64,000 nucleotides of DNA, taken from positions 11,646,932 through 11,710,931 of the forward strand of contig NC_092679.1 in assembly GCF_964355755.1 (NCBI RefSeq), in the 5' to 3' direction. Position numbers and translations under genes: made by a program. Positions 1-12,164 of the stretch are shown here, in pieces (the first letter of the stretch is position 1; each line of letters starts with the position of its first letter). The notes below the pieces were generated by a model. The model did not search any database, had not been told where the DNA came from, and worked only from the letters and a program-made list of their open reading frames with translations. This DNA is from Antedon mediterranea. Taxonomy: Eukaryota > Echinodermata > Crinoidea > Comatulida > Antedonidae.

Positions 1-589
1 GAGTCTTGCAGTCTGTCACGAACTCCCTTTACGTTTCCGAGCGGTTGAAAATACTTTAGGAACTCCCTTGTGACATAAAAGTATACACACAAAATCCACA
101 AAGTTGTAAAATAACTCAAAACAAAGCTTTAATTTCAGTCAACTTCAACCTTCGACAATCCAGTAAGCACTTTAAACAACAGCTTCACAATAACTTTTAC
201 AATCGAATATCCAACAACCTTACAATAGTTTTACACATCCCTTTATATACAAGATGTTCCTATCCTTCTAGATCGTTCTTTATACTTCTTATTCTAGGGA
301 TTATATCCCTTTATATACAAGATGTTCCTATCCTTCTAGATCGTTCTTTATACTTCTTATTCTATGGGATTACAGTTTCTATTAATAGCACTTCTGGAAT
401 GTTCCTGATTGTTCTTATATTAATTATACATGGTTTCTTAAATCTAAACATACTCTTATTCTAGAATATTTATGTAGATACTGTACTATGTTACTGAACA
501 TTTAGGAATGAATGGTAATTTATTACTCAGTCACAGTAGATAACATTCAGTAGTTAAGATAGTGCTGGAGATTTATCAGTATGATTGGG
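1..589. other. AT-rich flank without recognisable gene
   Basis: I see no coding signal or RNA gene here. The stretch is AT-rich and holds a short tandem duplication (annotated separately). Element A begins at its right edge. Confidence 0.5.
237..372. repeat. Tandem duplication, two ~68-bp units
   Basis: A unit starting ATCCCTTTATATACAAGATG occurs at 237 and again at 305, nearly identical, each ending near TTCTTATTCTA(T)GGGATTA. It is a simple local duplication with no coding content. Confidence 0.85.
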
Positions 590-3500
590 TAGAAGGGTAA
601 CTTAGCACTTTTTTTGTGCACTTTGTGACAAAAGCACCAAATTTGGCACAAACCTTCTTTAGGGTATATCTAACAATCCTAGAAGGGGTGCCCAAAAATC
701 GAAACAATTTAACGACGTCATTTGGACCACGCCCTTTTTTTAGTATTACGTAATTAGGTGAAAACTTAAATCTTCGTATATACATACCAAGTTTGGTATC
801 AAATTAAAACTCATGACATGTACATTGCAATACACACATAAAAAATATATGATTTCTTTTCAGACGGAATATATAGGTCAAATAATGTAATTTTCTGTCA
901 TATTGAAGGGTATTTCAATCAAAACGTGCCAATATTGTGCTGTGTTATGAACATTGTAGTTATAAGAACAACAACATTCATTTTTGTAATAGTACGAATA
1001 TATATTTATCCTGTACCAGTTACTTTCCTTTAAAATAATATTAGGAACCACTGAAAAAAAGTATATAAAACATATACTGTATCAAACTTGGGCTCAATAA
1101 CCACTGGACTATTAGTAAACCGACAAAAGACCATTTGACTGACAATTATGGCGTTAGCATCCATAACAATACATGGAGGTGATTATCAACTTTACTTTTA
1201 TGAAATTATTTATCTGGAAACAAACACTTATAATGGTACAGAGTTGCTAGATGACGAACAAGTTCCACGGCATGGGTAACAAGACCACTGCACTGCTGAA
1301 CGGCACTTGCAGTTCCCTGAGCAAAAAGGCAACTTTTTGCAGCCACACTTTAGCAATTCCCTGCATGCCTTGGATGCTTCAGGTAGTATTGTCCAGACTG
1401 GTGTCCATGTACTGCCGGTTTTAGTCCAACCAAAGTCTTCTGGTGATGGAGCATTCTGCTGTGGCTGTACACTGGTGGTCCAAATGCTTGCTTGGTATAT
1501 GGATCTGTTGGAATGCTGTAAAAGTGCATCCTGCAATAAACAATTTAAAGATTGGTGTTACCTTTTAATGAAAGAAAAACATGAACCTGATAATAAATTA
1601 TTAAACGACAATTGACAATTATATGGAAGCTCCCCTTACCTGTGTAGGAGGAATGTTGTCCATTGTCCGTGCCTTTCTTGAAAAAAGATCTTGTCTTAGC
1701 TTAGTAACACTTCTTAAAGTACTTGTCTTGTCGTATAGATGACATGTAAACTCCTCTAGCAACTGGAATTGAGATGAGTTGACTCCTAGAGATTTGAAAG
1801 GGTGATGTGCCATGAAAAGAAAGGCTTCTGTAACTGCTGGAAATGAGTTCCACGTCTCCCATGCGGAGTGTTTTGCTTTTCCGAAGAACTGGGATATAGT
1901 ATCGGACCCAGTAAATGCATGAAAAACTGGCAGCCCTCTTGACTTATCCTTTCCTAGGTTATGGCAGATGGTATTTATATTAAAATATTGGAAGTGCTTA
2001 CCCATGCCAAATGCGACCCAGATACACGTACCAGGATAACAGGCTATTAGATTGCAGAAAATACCAACCAGGATAACAATGACATCAGTATCAACTGTAC
2101 GCACCAAAATAACCCTGCTACCTTTCTTTAAGGCATCATCAATGTGAATGCACATCTTGGAGTCGGCCTCTTCATGGTCGCAGATTGACATAGGTTGAGT
2201 AGATGTCAACATACAAAAGACTCGCCTACAGGACATATATCAAGAATTACTTACTATTTAATATGCCTTTTTAATTAATTATTGGTATGAAACTGTATAA
2301 GTAAATTAATCGTTTGGTTACAAACAAAATAAATTAGTATGTATCATAATAAAACTTACCTGATGCAGTCAGAGTAATCATGGGTAGACACCTTTGTAGT
2401 TAAAAAGTTAAATAACTCCTCTTTATTTACTGAATCTTTCAGAAAGTCTGAAAAATTCCCTGGAATCTTTGTTTGTCCCCCAACTTTCCTCCTGACCCCT
2501 TTTCCTCTTTTTTCTCCTGTAGACTGCTTAAGACTATCTGTTCTGTAAGTGTCCCACACTATATCAATTCTGTTACTATTCTGCAGCTGCTGTCTGGTCC
2601 ACGGTAGAAAGACCTGTCATACAAATGATACAAGAATAACGATCCGCATATAGAAGTGACCAATTATATGGTGGTTAAACAATAGATACAATCCTGAATG
2701 CAAAGAAATGTACTCACCTTATCATCACCGTAGTCATCAAATGTAAATGCATGGTTGCTGGAAAGAGCATGGACAATAGCAGCTCCGTCAAACACCTTTA
2801 CATCAAAATATGTAGGAGGTTCAGGCTGGCCTTCAGTCTCCAAATGCTGTAGCAACTCAGACTTCTTAGTTGGTAGTCGAAGCTTTCCATTTACTGCCAA
2901 AGAGGGTGGCCATGGCTGGTTTTCGTGCATGAAGAAGTCTTCCAAATCTCCATCACGAGATTGACTTGCAATATACTCTTAACTTGTTGCTTTGTTTTGG
3001 ACACTGATTTTGACCATGGTGTTTGATGGCTTGTTGAATAATTGCAACACTTCTGTCGAGAATAACTTCCTTGAAATATTTTTGGTACTGGGTAGTACTT
3101 ACATCCTGAATTGTACGAACTGTCACTACTGCACTTTCATTGGCACAATCTCGAGCATCCAAGACCAGAAGTTCTGAACAATTATCGAGGAATTGGTTGC
3201 CTGCATTGCTCAGGGAACTGCAAGTAGGCCTACCCTTCAGCAGGTCTTTCTTGCACTGGTCTTTGTTATCCATGCCGTGGAACCTGTTCGTCATCTAGCA
3301 ACTCTGTACCATTATAAGTGTTTGTTTCCAGATAAATAATTTCATAAAAGTAAAGTTGATAATCACCTCCATGTATTGCTATGGATGCTAACGCCATAAT
3401 TGTCAGTCAAATGGTCTTTTGTCTGTTTACTTAGTCCAATGATTATTGAGCCAAGTTTGATACAGTATATGTTTTATATACTTTTTTTCAGTGGTTCCTA

Positions 3501-3965
3501 ATATTATGTTAAAGGAAAGTAACTGATACAGGATAAATAAATATTAGTAGTTGTATTACAAAAATGAATGTTGTTGTTCTTATAACTACAATGTTCATAA
3601 CATAGCCCAATATTGGCGCGTTTTGATTGAAATCCCTTTCAATATGACAGAAAATGACATTATTTGACCTATATATTCCGTCTGAAGAGAAATCATATGT
3701 TTTTTATGTGTGTATTGCAATGTACATGTCATGAGTTTTAATTTGATACCAAACTTGGTATGTATATACGAAGATTTAAGTTTTCACCTAATTACGTAAT
3801 ACTAAAAAAAGGGCGTGGTCCAAATGACGTCGTTAAATTGTTCCGATTTTTGGGCACCCCTTCTAGGATTGTTAGATATACCCTAAAGAAGGTTTGTGCC
3901 AAATTTGGTGCTTTTGTCACAAAATGCACAATCTTCATAAAAAATGGAAGTTAGCAACCCTGCTA
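590..3965 (-). mobile_element. Long-TIR DNA transposon A (3.4 kb)
   Basis: The outer ~700 bp on each side (about 590-1296 and 3243-3965) are reverse complements. Left begins TAGAAGGGTAAC; the right end read backwards begins TAGCAGGGTTGC. I found no clear target-site duplication. The internal gene runs on the minus strand, and its last exon reaches into the left arm, so the right arm carries an inverted copy of the gene's 3' end. The same design recurs in element G. The superfamily is not certain; Academ-like is one possibility, from memory, because I recall that superfamily as having short duplications and a large non-canonical protein. Ends may be off by some bases. Confidence 0.8.
1228..3294 (-). 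CDS. Transposon A protein, C-terminal half of the HAFTG-D-S family
   Basis: Four exons join in phase on the minus strand: about 2980-2718, 2613-2360, 2225-1640 and 1530-1228, all with GT/AG borders (donors GTGAGT, GTAAGT, GTAAGG). Upstream, 3294-2953 encodes a segment with LLVLDARDCAN in another frame, joined by an apparent single frameshift near 2980. Motifs in order: GDLEDFFMHENQPWPP, then IVWDTYRTDSLK with GKGVRRKVGG, then HEEADSKMCIH, VDTDVIVILVG, VFHAFTGSDTIS and AWETWNSFPAV, and finally a Cys-rich tail with CGCKKLPFCSGNCKC. I know this order from large multicopy proteins of cnidarians and other marine invertebrates that lack an assigned function. The repeated D motifs suggest a metal-dependent, nuclease or DDE-like core, which is inference. 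The N-terminal half is missing and the frameshift argues for a decaying copy. Confidence 0.72.
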
Positions 3966-5164
3966 ATAGGCCCGTTTCTCCTGGCTGCATATACTTCTTT
4001 CCATTGCATATTATCTGAAAAAAAGACACGAAGGCTGTGATAACCACCTGTAGAAGTTTGTAGCAATGTTTGAGGGTCCACATGGTACAGACGTAAGCCT
4101 ATGTTCCCTTGTAGAATTCTTTAGCCGGGTGTGTAGAAAGCGATGACCTCGAATTGGACGACACGACCCCAACGACTCTTGGCGTTCCATATCTGTTCGT
4201 TTGTTCGTGTCGACACATTCAGTATCAAATGGCGATATTTCTGTATTTTTTCAATCAATTGCTTGCTTGCCAGTATTATATAAGGTATGGTTTAAAGATC
4301 TTTGGCTATGTTCGGCTTCGGGATGTTATACCACACTTAGGCCTAGGCTAGGCTAGGCTATAGGGGTCGTCGGTTTCGTGTTATGGGTTGTCCAATTCTA
4401 GGTCGTCCAATTCGAGGTCGCCCGGGTCGTTGGGGTCGTCCAATTCGAGGTCATCGCTTTCTACTACACAGCCTACTGTAGGGCGTCTAATCGTTCTAAA
4501 TCCCAATCACATTGAACCCTTTGGTAAACATCCGGATCGGTTTATGGTAAATTGAGCATTGTTTTCAGGTATACATGAATATTTTGCATAACCAGACTAG
4601 AGAACTGTATGATCAGAAGCGAACTGTTTGGTGATGTAATCCCCAGTTTCTTGTTCGTTGAGGAAGTGTAATGCTTACTTTTTCACGTCTCGTGAATGAT
4701 AGCATAACAACAAATGATACGTAGGCCTACTAAATAACTCGTGTTACTATTACTATGCGGTAGCCATATTTATTCAGTAAAAGACATAGCGCCCTCAATC
4801 AGGGGCACGATATTGTGACATTTACTACTGTATATCCATGTTCTAACCAAAGTAGAGCTGTCTTGAATGTCATTTTTTACTTTAGATCATTAAGACATTG
4901 ACTGATCGTATTTATGTTTTCTGTCAAGTCGGTGGTTTGATTATAAACTATTGAAATGATCTCAACATTTCAAAAGTAAAACTTTGTCTAATCCCTCACT
5001 AGATGCTCGCAATTTAAGATATGTTATGATAAAATACAATAAAATATAAAAAATACAATTATTTATTTACAATCTCATTCAACAGCGGGAAACCCGCCAC
5101 TTACAGAATGGAATAATATTTACTTTCTGCTATATACATATATAGTTTGTTGTTTTGTAGAGCA
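3966..5164. other. Spacer between elements A and B
   Basis: Apart from a small inverted-repeat element at 4129-4472 I see no gene or RNA. The sequence is AT-rich with scattered TAGGCCTA words. Confidence 0.45.
4129..4472. mobile_element. Small inverted-repeat (MITE-like) element, ~340 bp
   Basis: The left end GTGTAGAAAGCGATGACC is the reverse complement of the right end (GGTCATCGCTTTCTAC), followed inward on both sides by copies of the word GTCCAATTCGAGG or its complement. The right part holds several such words in tandem. There is no coding capacity. It could equally be a folded-back tandem repeat. Confidence 0.65.
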
Positions 5165-5217
5165 CTCTTCTACGGTGGCTGATTTCCGCCAAAGAAAATT
5201 TTTTTTTATAATAATAC

Positions 5218-5540
5218 GGCGTTATAACGCCCTAATTTAGGGCGTTATAACGCCTTAATTTAGGGCGTTATAACGCCGTATTAGGGCGTTATAACGCCGT
5301 ATTAGGGCGTTATAACGCCGTATTAGGGCCTTATAACGCCGTATTAGAGCGTTATAACGCCCTAATTAGGGCGTTATAACGCCCTAATTAGGGCGTTATA
5401 ACGCCCTAATTAGGGCGTTATAACGCCGTATTAGGGCGTTATAACGCCGTATTAGGGCGTTATAACGCCGTATTAGGGCGTTATAACGCCCTAATTAGGG
5501 CGTTATAACGCCGTAAATACCGCGTTATAACGCCCTAATT
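5218..5540. repeat. Subterminal tandem palindromes, left arm of B
   Basis: About 15 copies of the perfect 14-bp palindrome GGCGTTATAACGCC (some with one change), separated by short linkers TAATTA or GTATTA. A matching array of about six copies lies in the right arm at 21356-21475. Subterminal arrays commonly bind transposase; that role is inferred here. Confidence 0.9.
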
Positions 5541-5966
5541 ATACAATCCGTTCACACGTACATGCGCATGCGTAGTACGCCTCCACAGCGTCACGTGTAA
5601 GAAGAAACACAGAAATCAAAAGTAAGTATAGGCCAAGTAGTTATTATTATTGTATTATAAGAAACATGTTTATACCTTGGACAATATAATTATTTGATTG
5701 AAAATTAGCCTTGTAAAATGTTACACTATAAGTGAAGTAGTGCAAGTGGCGACAGATAATGAGTCAATCAATGGGCCAGACTAGCCTACTGTAGGCCTCC
5801 TAATAATAAATATTTACACTAGGCTAGGGCCGGCCCTAGGCTTGCACTTAGCCTCCTACTGTACTGGGCCTAGGCCTATTTCTTTATGGTGGCCGCACAG
5901 AGGAGGAAGTGCGTGATTTCGTTAGACCTGCCGGCGGGCATAATAGCTATTATATACATTTACTTA

Positions 5967-6310
5967 AAGATGTATTGTCCCCCAAAATCATGAAAATTTT
6001 TAAAATCGGACTTTGAATAGGCCATTTTGCAGTTTTAATGAAGTTGTTCACTTCCATAAGAAAAAAAACGGGGAAAAAAAATTATTTGACCTATAAAAAG
6101 ACAAAATAAACAGTTAAATTACCCCAAAACTCATTGTCTTCCAGACAATTTGACAATTTTTTTGCTTTAAATTACATTTTTCTCAGGTAAATAAATTTTT
6201 GTCAGACCCAATTTTTTGTGAGAGTGAATAACTATTATGTGACATTAAAATAACATATTCAACACAAATTTTCTTAAAAAAACATCACTGATTTGTTTCT
6301 TTAGATAAAG
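5967..6310. mobile_element. Degraded MITE with AAGATGTATTGTCCC end
   Basis: The left end AAGATGTATTGTCCCC follows a TA and matches the MITE at 14639-15176. Internal words such as GAATAACTATTATGTGA also match that copy. The right end is not clear. Confidence 0.5.
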
Positions 6311-6451
6311 GCTAATACAATAAAGAAAATTTTGTTTACTACTTTTTATATATAAATTTAGTATTATTATAAGTGGTGTTTAATTATTTTGGGTGGGAAA
6401 TATGTTTTTATTTAAAAAGGAGAAATGTTTCACTTTGTTTTGGTTTTTCAG

Positions 6452-7087
6452 ATGTCGGATTCGTCAGATTCAAATGATTCGGAGTCAAAAAATGCAACAC
6501 TCTTAACAAGATTAAGAAAAAAATTCTTACGAGATGAAAGTGAAACAGAAACAAAGAAGAAAAAGTCCAAATCATTTTCACGCCCCGGAAATTCAAATGC
6601 AACGAAAACTCTAAGAAAGATCCAGATTGGACTTAAGGTGGATGGAAAACACATTAGAAAGGAATCCACTGGCGGAGGGCGAAGAGAAGCTAGAATGGAG
6701 AAGAGATCTTTGAAGAAAGATATAGTGGCAAAGGCTAAAGGATTCTTTTTTGCAACTGGAAATAAATTTGGACCAGTGGAACAATATACATTTGACCTTC
6801 AAAATTTTGAGGAAAAAGCAATGAGCGAAAGCGAAACAATAGGAGAGCTTTATGAATCAACAGGCCTCCCTCTATTAAGGTTCTACTTAATTGCTACTTC
6901 AAGAGGTTTGATTGGAATAGATAAACCATCAACCAGCCGTGCATGGATGGAAAGTGAAATGGGAGAAGATTTACTTCCGATAGATATGTCTGATATTACT
7001 TCAACTGATAGTGATGCTAATACTTTTGTGGATCTAGGCACACCAACTGTGCAAGCAAAAGTAGTAGCCAATAATCTTATCAAATGA
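6452..7087 (+). CDS. N-terminal part of transposon-borne HECT-family protein
   Basis: The ATG directly follows a strong splice acceptor (TTGGTTTTTCAG). The product has an acidic/Ser-rich start (MSDSSDSNDSESK), a Lys-rich stretch, then a module with GLKVDGKHIRKESTGGG, FFFATGNKFGPVEQYTFDL and LYESTGLPLLRFYLIAT. I recognise this order as the N-terminal module of multicopy HECT proteins of fish and invertebrates (often named G2/M-phase E3-ligase-like). The frame ends at TGA 7085-7087. The downstream HECT part is in the same frame, separated by a second TGA around 7109, so the two parts probably made one protein once. Whether the stops are mutations or mark an unrecognised intron is open. Confidence 0.65.
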   Translation: MSDSSDSNDSESKNATLLTRLRKKFLRDESETETKKKKSKSFSRPGNSNATKTLRKIQIGLKVDGKHIRKESTGGGRREARMEKRSLKKDIVAKAKGFFFATGNKFGPVEQYTFDLQNFEEKAMSESETIGELYESTGLPLLRFYLIATSRGLIGIDKPSTSRAWMESEMGEDLLPIDMSDITSTDSDANTFVDLGTPTVQAKVVANNLIK

Positions 7088-7123
7088 TTTATTGAATTAC
7101 GATACGAATGAGGTCTGTCTATA

Positions 7124-8995
7124 ATGAATGACTTGTTAAATTATGAGGTTGAGGTTGAGAGTGAAAATCCTGTCATTCCCAAGTATACTAAAGTAAGGCT
7201 GCACCGGGGTCATGTTTTGAAAGAACTTACAGATTTCTTTATCAATACTGACCTTGATTGTCCTATTGAGGTTGAAATGGTTATGCCTAATGGCCAACTT
7301 GAACTTGGTGAAGACTTTGGTGGTGTATTAAGAGATGTTCTTAGCGAATTTTGGGAGGATTTCTACAATTTGTATACTGTGGGAGAACATCTGAAGGTAC
7401 CCTGTATACGGGATAATATGAGCAAAGAAAAGTGGCAAGCCACAGCAAAAGTTCTGGTTATCAGATATAAACAGGAAAGTTTCTTCCCGTTCAAATTAGC
7501 AGTACCATTTTTACAATATGTGATGGCTGGAGATGACACCATTATCAATCAAAACCATCCATCAATGATACCCACTTTTTTAGAATTAGTTGCAGACAGT
7601 GAAAAAATTGTTTTAGAAACGGCACTGAACAACTTCTCAGATGTGGATGAAGAGGACCTATTTGATATCCTCGACAATTACAAGGTAAAAAGAAATGCTA
7701 CGAGTGAAAATATTAGAGCAATTCTACAGGATGCTGCCCACCGTACCTTGATACAGGGAACATCATACATATGTAGATGCTGGCACAGCGTGTTTGTAGA
7801 ACACTTAAAACCCGCCCTATATACGATGAACATTGAAGATATCTGTCAAACAGCTATACCAACAACCAAGCGCGTCATAGCTGCGTTAAATCTGCCACAA
7901 GATGCATCAGAAGAACAAAGAAATACTAATAAACTTCTTCTCAAATTTATAAAGAGTCTGTCTGTGGACAAGTTAATGACGTTTATGAGATACACTACAG
8001 GTAAGTTCATTTGAAAATAAGGTTTTTAACCGATGTTAAGGCTAGCCTCTATCCCTAGACATAAATACTTTTTTCTAAATTAGTGAAAAAAAAGATTTTT
8101 GTATATTTTAAAGGGTATTACTAACTGTGCAACAACAAAAAATTTTAACCAATTACTATTGATTAGATGACAACAACTAATAGTAATACTAATTAATATT
8201 ATTATTATTATTAATTAGTTGGAAGGAGGTTTCTCGAAGGTTTTTTTTAGATTATCTCCTTTTATAGCTCTATATGATCTGATTAATAATTGGTTTGAAT
8301 GATATTTATTTTTTAGGGATTTGCACTTTGAAACCAGTATTTTTGCCAGAAAAATTTATGTTTTTCAACCAAAAATTTTAATAATTTTGTTTTATATTGT
8401 CTTCTTTTTAGATCTAATCATGTTATTGTTATAATCAATATAATATAAGTGGTTTGCAGGAGGTTTGAGTTTTTTTTAGATTTGCGCTGTGAAATCTTTA
8501 ATGTAAAAATTATTTTTTTTACTCAAAAACTGGCAAACTTTACATCATTTCAATTTTTTTTCCGCATAAATTATCACCTTTTATAGTTCTAGTTGTGATC
8601 TAATCAATGATCACTTTAAATGAGGTTTGACCTCAAATAGGAAAAAAAAAATGTTTCACTATGATTGATAAAGATGAACCCTATCCCATATGTTTTCAGT
8701 TTTTTCACTCAGTACTACTAGTAGTAGAGGCTAGCCTTAAATTATTAATAATATTTTATTAAATATCATTATATGTATTTATCTTTTTATTTCTTTATTT
8801 AAAGGAGCTAATCAAATGTTGGGAAAGAAAATAACAGTGCGTTATGTTCAACAGTCTGACTTTGAGAGACGTCCAGTTGCGCATACATGTGGGTGCATCC
8901 TTGAATTGGCTTCCAGCTTCAAGGACTACATTGAATTTCGATCAGAGTTCAGTGCTGTGTTAGAAAATAACATTTGGGTAATGGACATTGTGTAG
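7124..8995 (+). CDS. HECT-type E3 ubiquitin ligase domain, two exons
   Basis: Exon 1 runs to 8000 (ACAG|GTAAGT) and exon 2 is 8805-8995 (TTTATTTAAAG|GAG), joining in phase. The ~355-residue product has VRLHRGHVLKELTDFF, LGEDFGGVLRDVLSEFWEDF, DKLMTFMRYTTG and, near the C-terminus, RRPVAHTCGCILELASS with the HTC triplet that in HECT ligases holds the catalytic cysteine, ending WVMDIV. HECT enzymes pass ubiquitin from an E2 to a substrate through that cysteine. The gene lies inside transposon B, opposite to and ~6.4 kb from the transposase. It looks like cargo rather than a host gene. Substrate unknown. Confidence 0.75.
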
Positions 8996-9065
8996 AAAAC
9001 TAAACAAGTAGCTAAAAAAATGATAATATGTGATTTTAGCATGATATAGACAATCACGATTATGC

Positions 9066-9640
9066 TTATTTTTTTTATTTGATATTATGTTCACAATATT
9101 GAGCAGCAAATGTCAATATTGTGATCACTGCAGTCGAGGTGTAAAGCTCGGAGATGTATCCAAGTGTTGTGATATACTGTAATACAGTATATGATAAATG
9201 AAACCTCTTCTTAAACATTTTAAATCTAAAATGATATATAAGGGAAGTTTTGTTTGTTGTTTTTTTTTTTTAATATGTTTCCATTTGTGATATTTTGAAA
9301 GTGTTGTTTGTAAATGATATTGACCACTTCTTTAAAAAGTAAATGATTTAAAATATTTGTTGTTTTATAATAATTATGGAATCATGTTTATTTACATGTA
9401 TTCATATATATATATATATATTCGAATCAAGTCAGTGTGCACTATGGAGTGAAAAAAATATTTTTCAAAAGAAAAGTTCAAATCGTTACCAAACAATAAT
9501 ACCATCATGATTATGTTATATTTTTATTTGATATTATGTTCACAATATTCAGCAGCAAATGTCAATATTGTGATCACTGTAGTCGAGGTGTAAACCTCTG
9601 AGATGTATCCAAGAGTTTTGATATACTATGATATGATAAA
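9066..9640. repeat. Direct duplication, spaced ~450 bp
   Basis: The segment TTTGATATTATGTTCACAAT...GTCAATATTGTGATCACTG...TCGAGGTGTAAA...GAGATGTATCCAAG occurs near 9080-9170 and again near 9525-9625. The following 60 bases (ATGATAAATGAAAC) are also alike. Confidence 0.75.
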
Positions 9641-11971
9641 TGAAACATCATTTTATTTTAAGTTATGTAAAAGGTAATTTTTGTTTATTGAAAAAAACAT
9701 TTGTGTTATTTTGAGAGTGGTAAATGATTACTTTAAAAGGTAATCATGTGTTCCAAGAATATAGTTCCATAGTTTTTGTATTGTACGAAACATCTTAGTG
9801 AAATAATGAAAAATTAAGTACAGTATTAGGCCTAACGATGTTATTGATAAGATTTCTTAAATCCGTTGCCATACATATTGTTTGTTTGTAAAAATAGATA
9901 AGTTGATTATAATATGTAAAAAACAGTTAACTGGAAGAATAATACTGTTTTATTCATAATTTACTTTGCACAAAATGCACTTTACTAAGCATATTCTAAC
10001 GCATAACATGGTTAGTGGTTTCTATAAATATTTCTTAAAAATGTATGCATTATGTAAAAACTTGCCGCATCCCCATATACATTCCAGGTAAAAGAAAATC
10101 TCATTCATAATGTAATACTGTAGTAAAAGTCTTAATTCACAACCTTATCTTGGCAGTTTTATGTGTTGGCGTTGAATTGTAACTAGTCTATTGAAGACAT
10201 TTATATATAATATAAGCATTTGAATAAAGAGTTTTATTATTCATGCAAAAACATGTTTCATTAGCTTATTCCAGGTATTAAGGTAACTTGAAAGTTCAGG
10301 GGAGCCATGGAGTATGAAAATAACTGAAATTTAAGGCTACTGAAATTTTAAAAACATCACAGAGGGGTTGTGTGTTGGAAATGACCATTGGATATCAACA
10401 TGACCGGAATTTGAACTTTGAAGGTTTTAAACTACTGGTGTGGGTATTTCTTCTATTACATAATGACAAATGCATATTAGCCAGCTGGGTATTCAGCATT
10501 CATACATGCATGTTTACGGCAACAAATATATCTGGCTCTTTTGTTTACATACATTATGTAACTGACAACTGGGACAGTGGCTTCCAAACGACACAATTCA
10601 TTTTAACCATAATACTGATTTGCAAATTCCATTACAAGGAGTGGATGCGTTACGAATGATTTCCAGTATGACTCGCCTTCCCATAACCAGCAAATGATGA
10701 TGTCTTACAACCTGCAAAGACACGAAAGGTGATTTGATTTTTCAGCCACTTTGTTGTTCACTATACCAGATATCGTTCTTTAGTATGTTTTTGCTATACG
10801 AGTTAAAAAGTGCACATCATTACACATCAACTGTCATGTTTTAGCACATAAGCTTCTTCGTGATTGCCATAGCAGATCATTTCTCATTGTTTACCTTGCA
10901 TCTTGAAAGTCTACTCACTGTTACCAACTCGTATCATTCTTGTACTGTTCTCTCTGTATTCATTATTTATAGGTAACTAAAATGCCTGACAGCAATGTTT
11001 ACTTAATCCTTAAACTGGTAGTGAATGACTATCATGTTTTTAAGTTTTCAGCTTCTGGAACATCTGTGAGTATGTCAACGCCATTCAATAAGATATGTAT
11101 AAAGTCAGATTTGGCTGAAGAAATTGAAATTGGTCTATGATCATGCTCTACTTTATGATATTCACCAACTTCAATGGTTGGTCAACAGATTTTCTGTCCG
11201 CTTTTTTTTCGTAAATTTTGTTTTGATATGCACTATTAGAAATGGTTGCCTTATAGAAATCCGCAAGATTTTGAGCAATGCTATCTCAGTGGCTTATAAA
11301 ATTCTACTTTTTTGCTCTTTCAATAAGTTGTTACTTTAAATGTGACCTCTTCCTCATCATCCGTCAGGTCGAAAAGATATTGTGTATTATGTTTATGTAC
11401 CATGTCATGCAGAACCTATCACTGAATGAATTGTTTCTTCTTGTACCATATAATTCTATTTTGAATCATAAATGATCCACTCAGTTTTTAAAATATTTGG
11501 TGCTGATTGCTTATGGAGTTTGATCTTTTATCACCGACGAGCATAAATAATATAGTCATAAAAGCAAAAACCAAGATAGCATAGATGCAAGTCTCAAGAT
11601 GGAGAACCTTCTAACTTTGATAGAGTCCAATTAATTCGGGTGTTCAAAAACAGAGAATCAATTGACACAGGTTTCTCTTTCAAGATTTTTCGAAACAGAA
11701 ACATCAGCAAAAACTTTTGTTATTGTATTGTATCATTCAAAGATTGAACAAAACAACTTCAATAATTATGTTATTTACCTTGAATTTACCTTGACCATCG
11801 TCATAACTGCAAACTCTTCAGTAACGTACGGGCGAAACTTGATGTGGTGGTCAGACTAATATTTAGCAATGCCCGATTTGAACTCATTGACCGATTGTGC
11901 CTACTACATGACTGGGTAATGAGTTCCAATCATCTACAACTCTTATCATCTACAACTCTTGTTATAGGGGC

Positions 11972-12011
11972 CAGGGTCTCTGTTTTTGACATTTCTCAAA
12001 AACAGAGACCC
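11972..12011. repeat. Near-perfect hairpin with GGGTCTCTGTTTTTGA arms
   Basis: GGGTCTCTGTTTTTGA is followed after 4-5 bases by TCTCAAAAACAGAGACCC, its complement. A weaker second copy (AGTCTCTGTTTTTTAGAG ... CTCGAAAACAT) follows at about 12045-12085. Function unknown. Confidence 0.7.
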
Positions 12012-12096
12012 CAACACAATTTTTCAACTTTAGGTCGTATAGGGAGTCTCTGTTTTTTAGAGATTTCTCGAAAACATAAACCCCCAAAAGCAAGGT

Positions 12097-12164
12097 CATA
12101 TACATGGCTGCAGTCGCGTGCTCAAGTTAGTGTTTATCGACCAACCAACCGACCGACATAGTGA
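12097..12164. repeat. Dispersed repeat (ATGGCTGCAGTCGCGTG type)
   Basis: The word CATATACATGGCTGCAGTCG with CGTGCTCAA, TTAGTGTTTA and CGACCGACATAGTGAG also occurs at 29703-29762. Its GTCGCGT and CGACCGACATAGTGA parts relate to the GTCTGTCG repeat at 33.2-33.9 kb. Confidence 0.65.

Noticed and set aside
576-785. Minus-strand 69-codon frame and its twin at 3760-3954 (plus), sharing KKGRGPNDVVKLFRFLG
   Set aside because: The identity is explained by the frames lying in the inverted arms of element A. Their similarity is not evidence of a gene.
10372-10659. 95-codon plus-strand frame inside transposon B
   Set aside because: No recognisable motif, no splice or family support, biased AT composition; chance frame.
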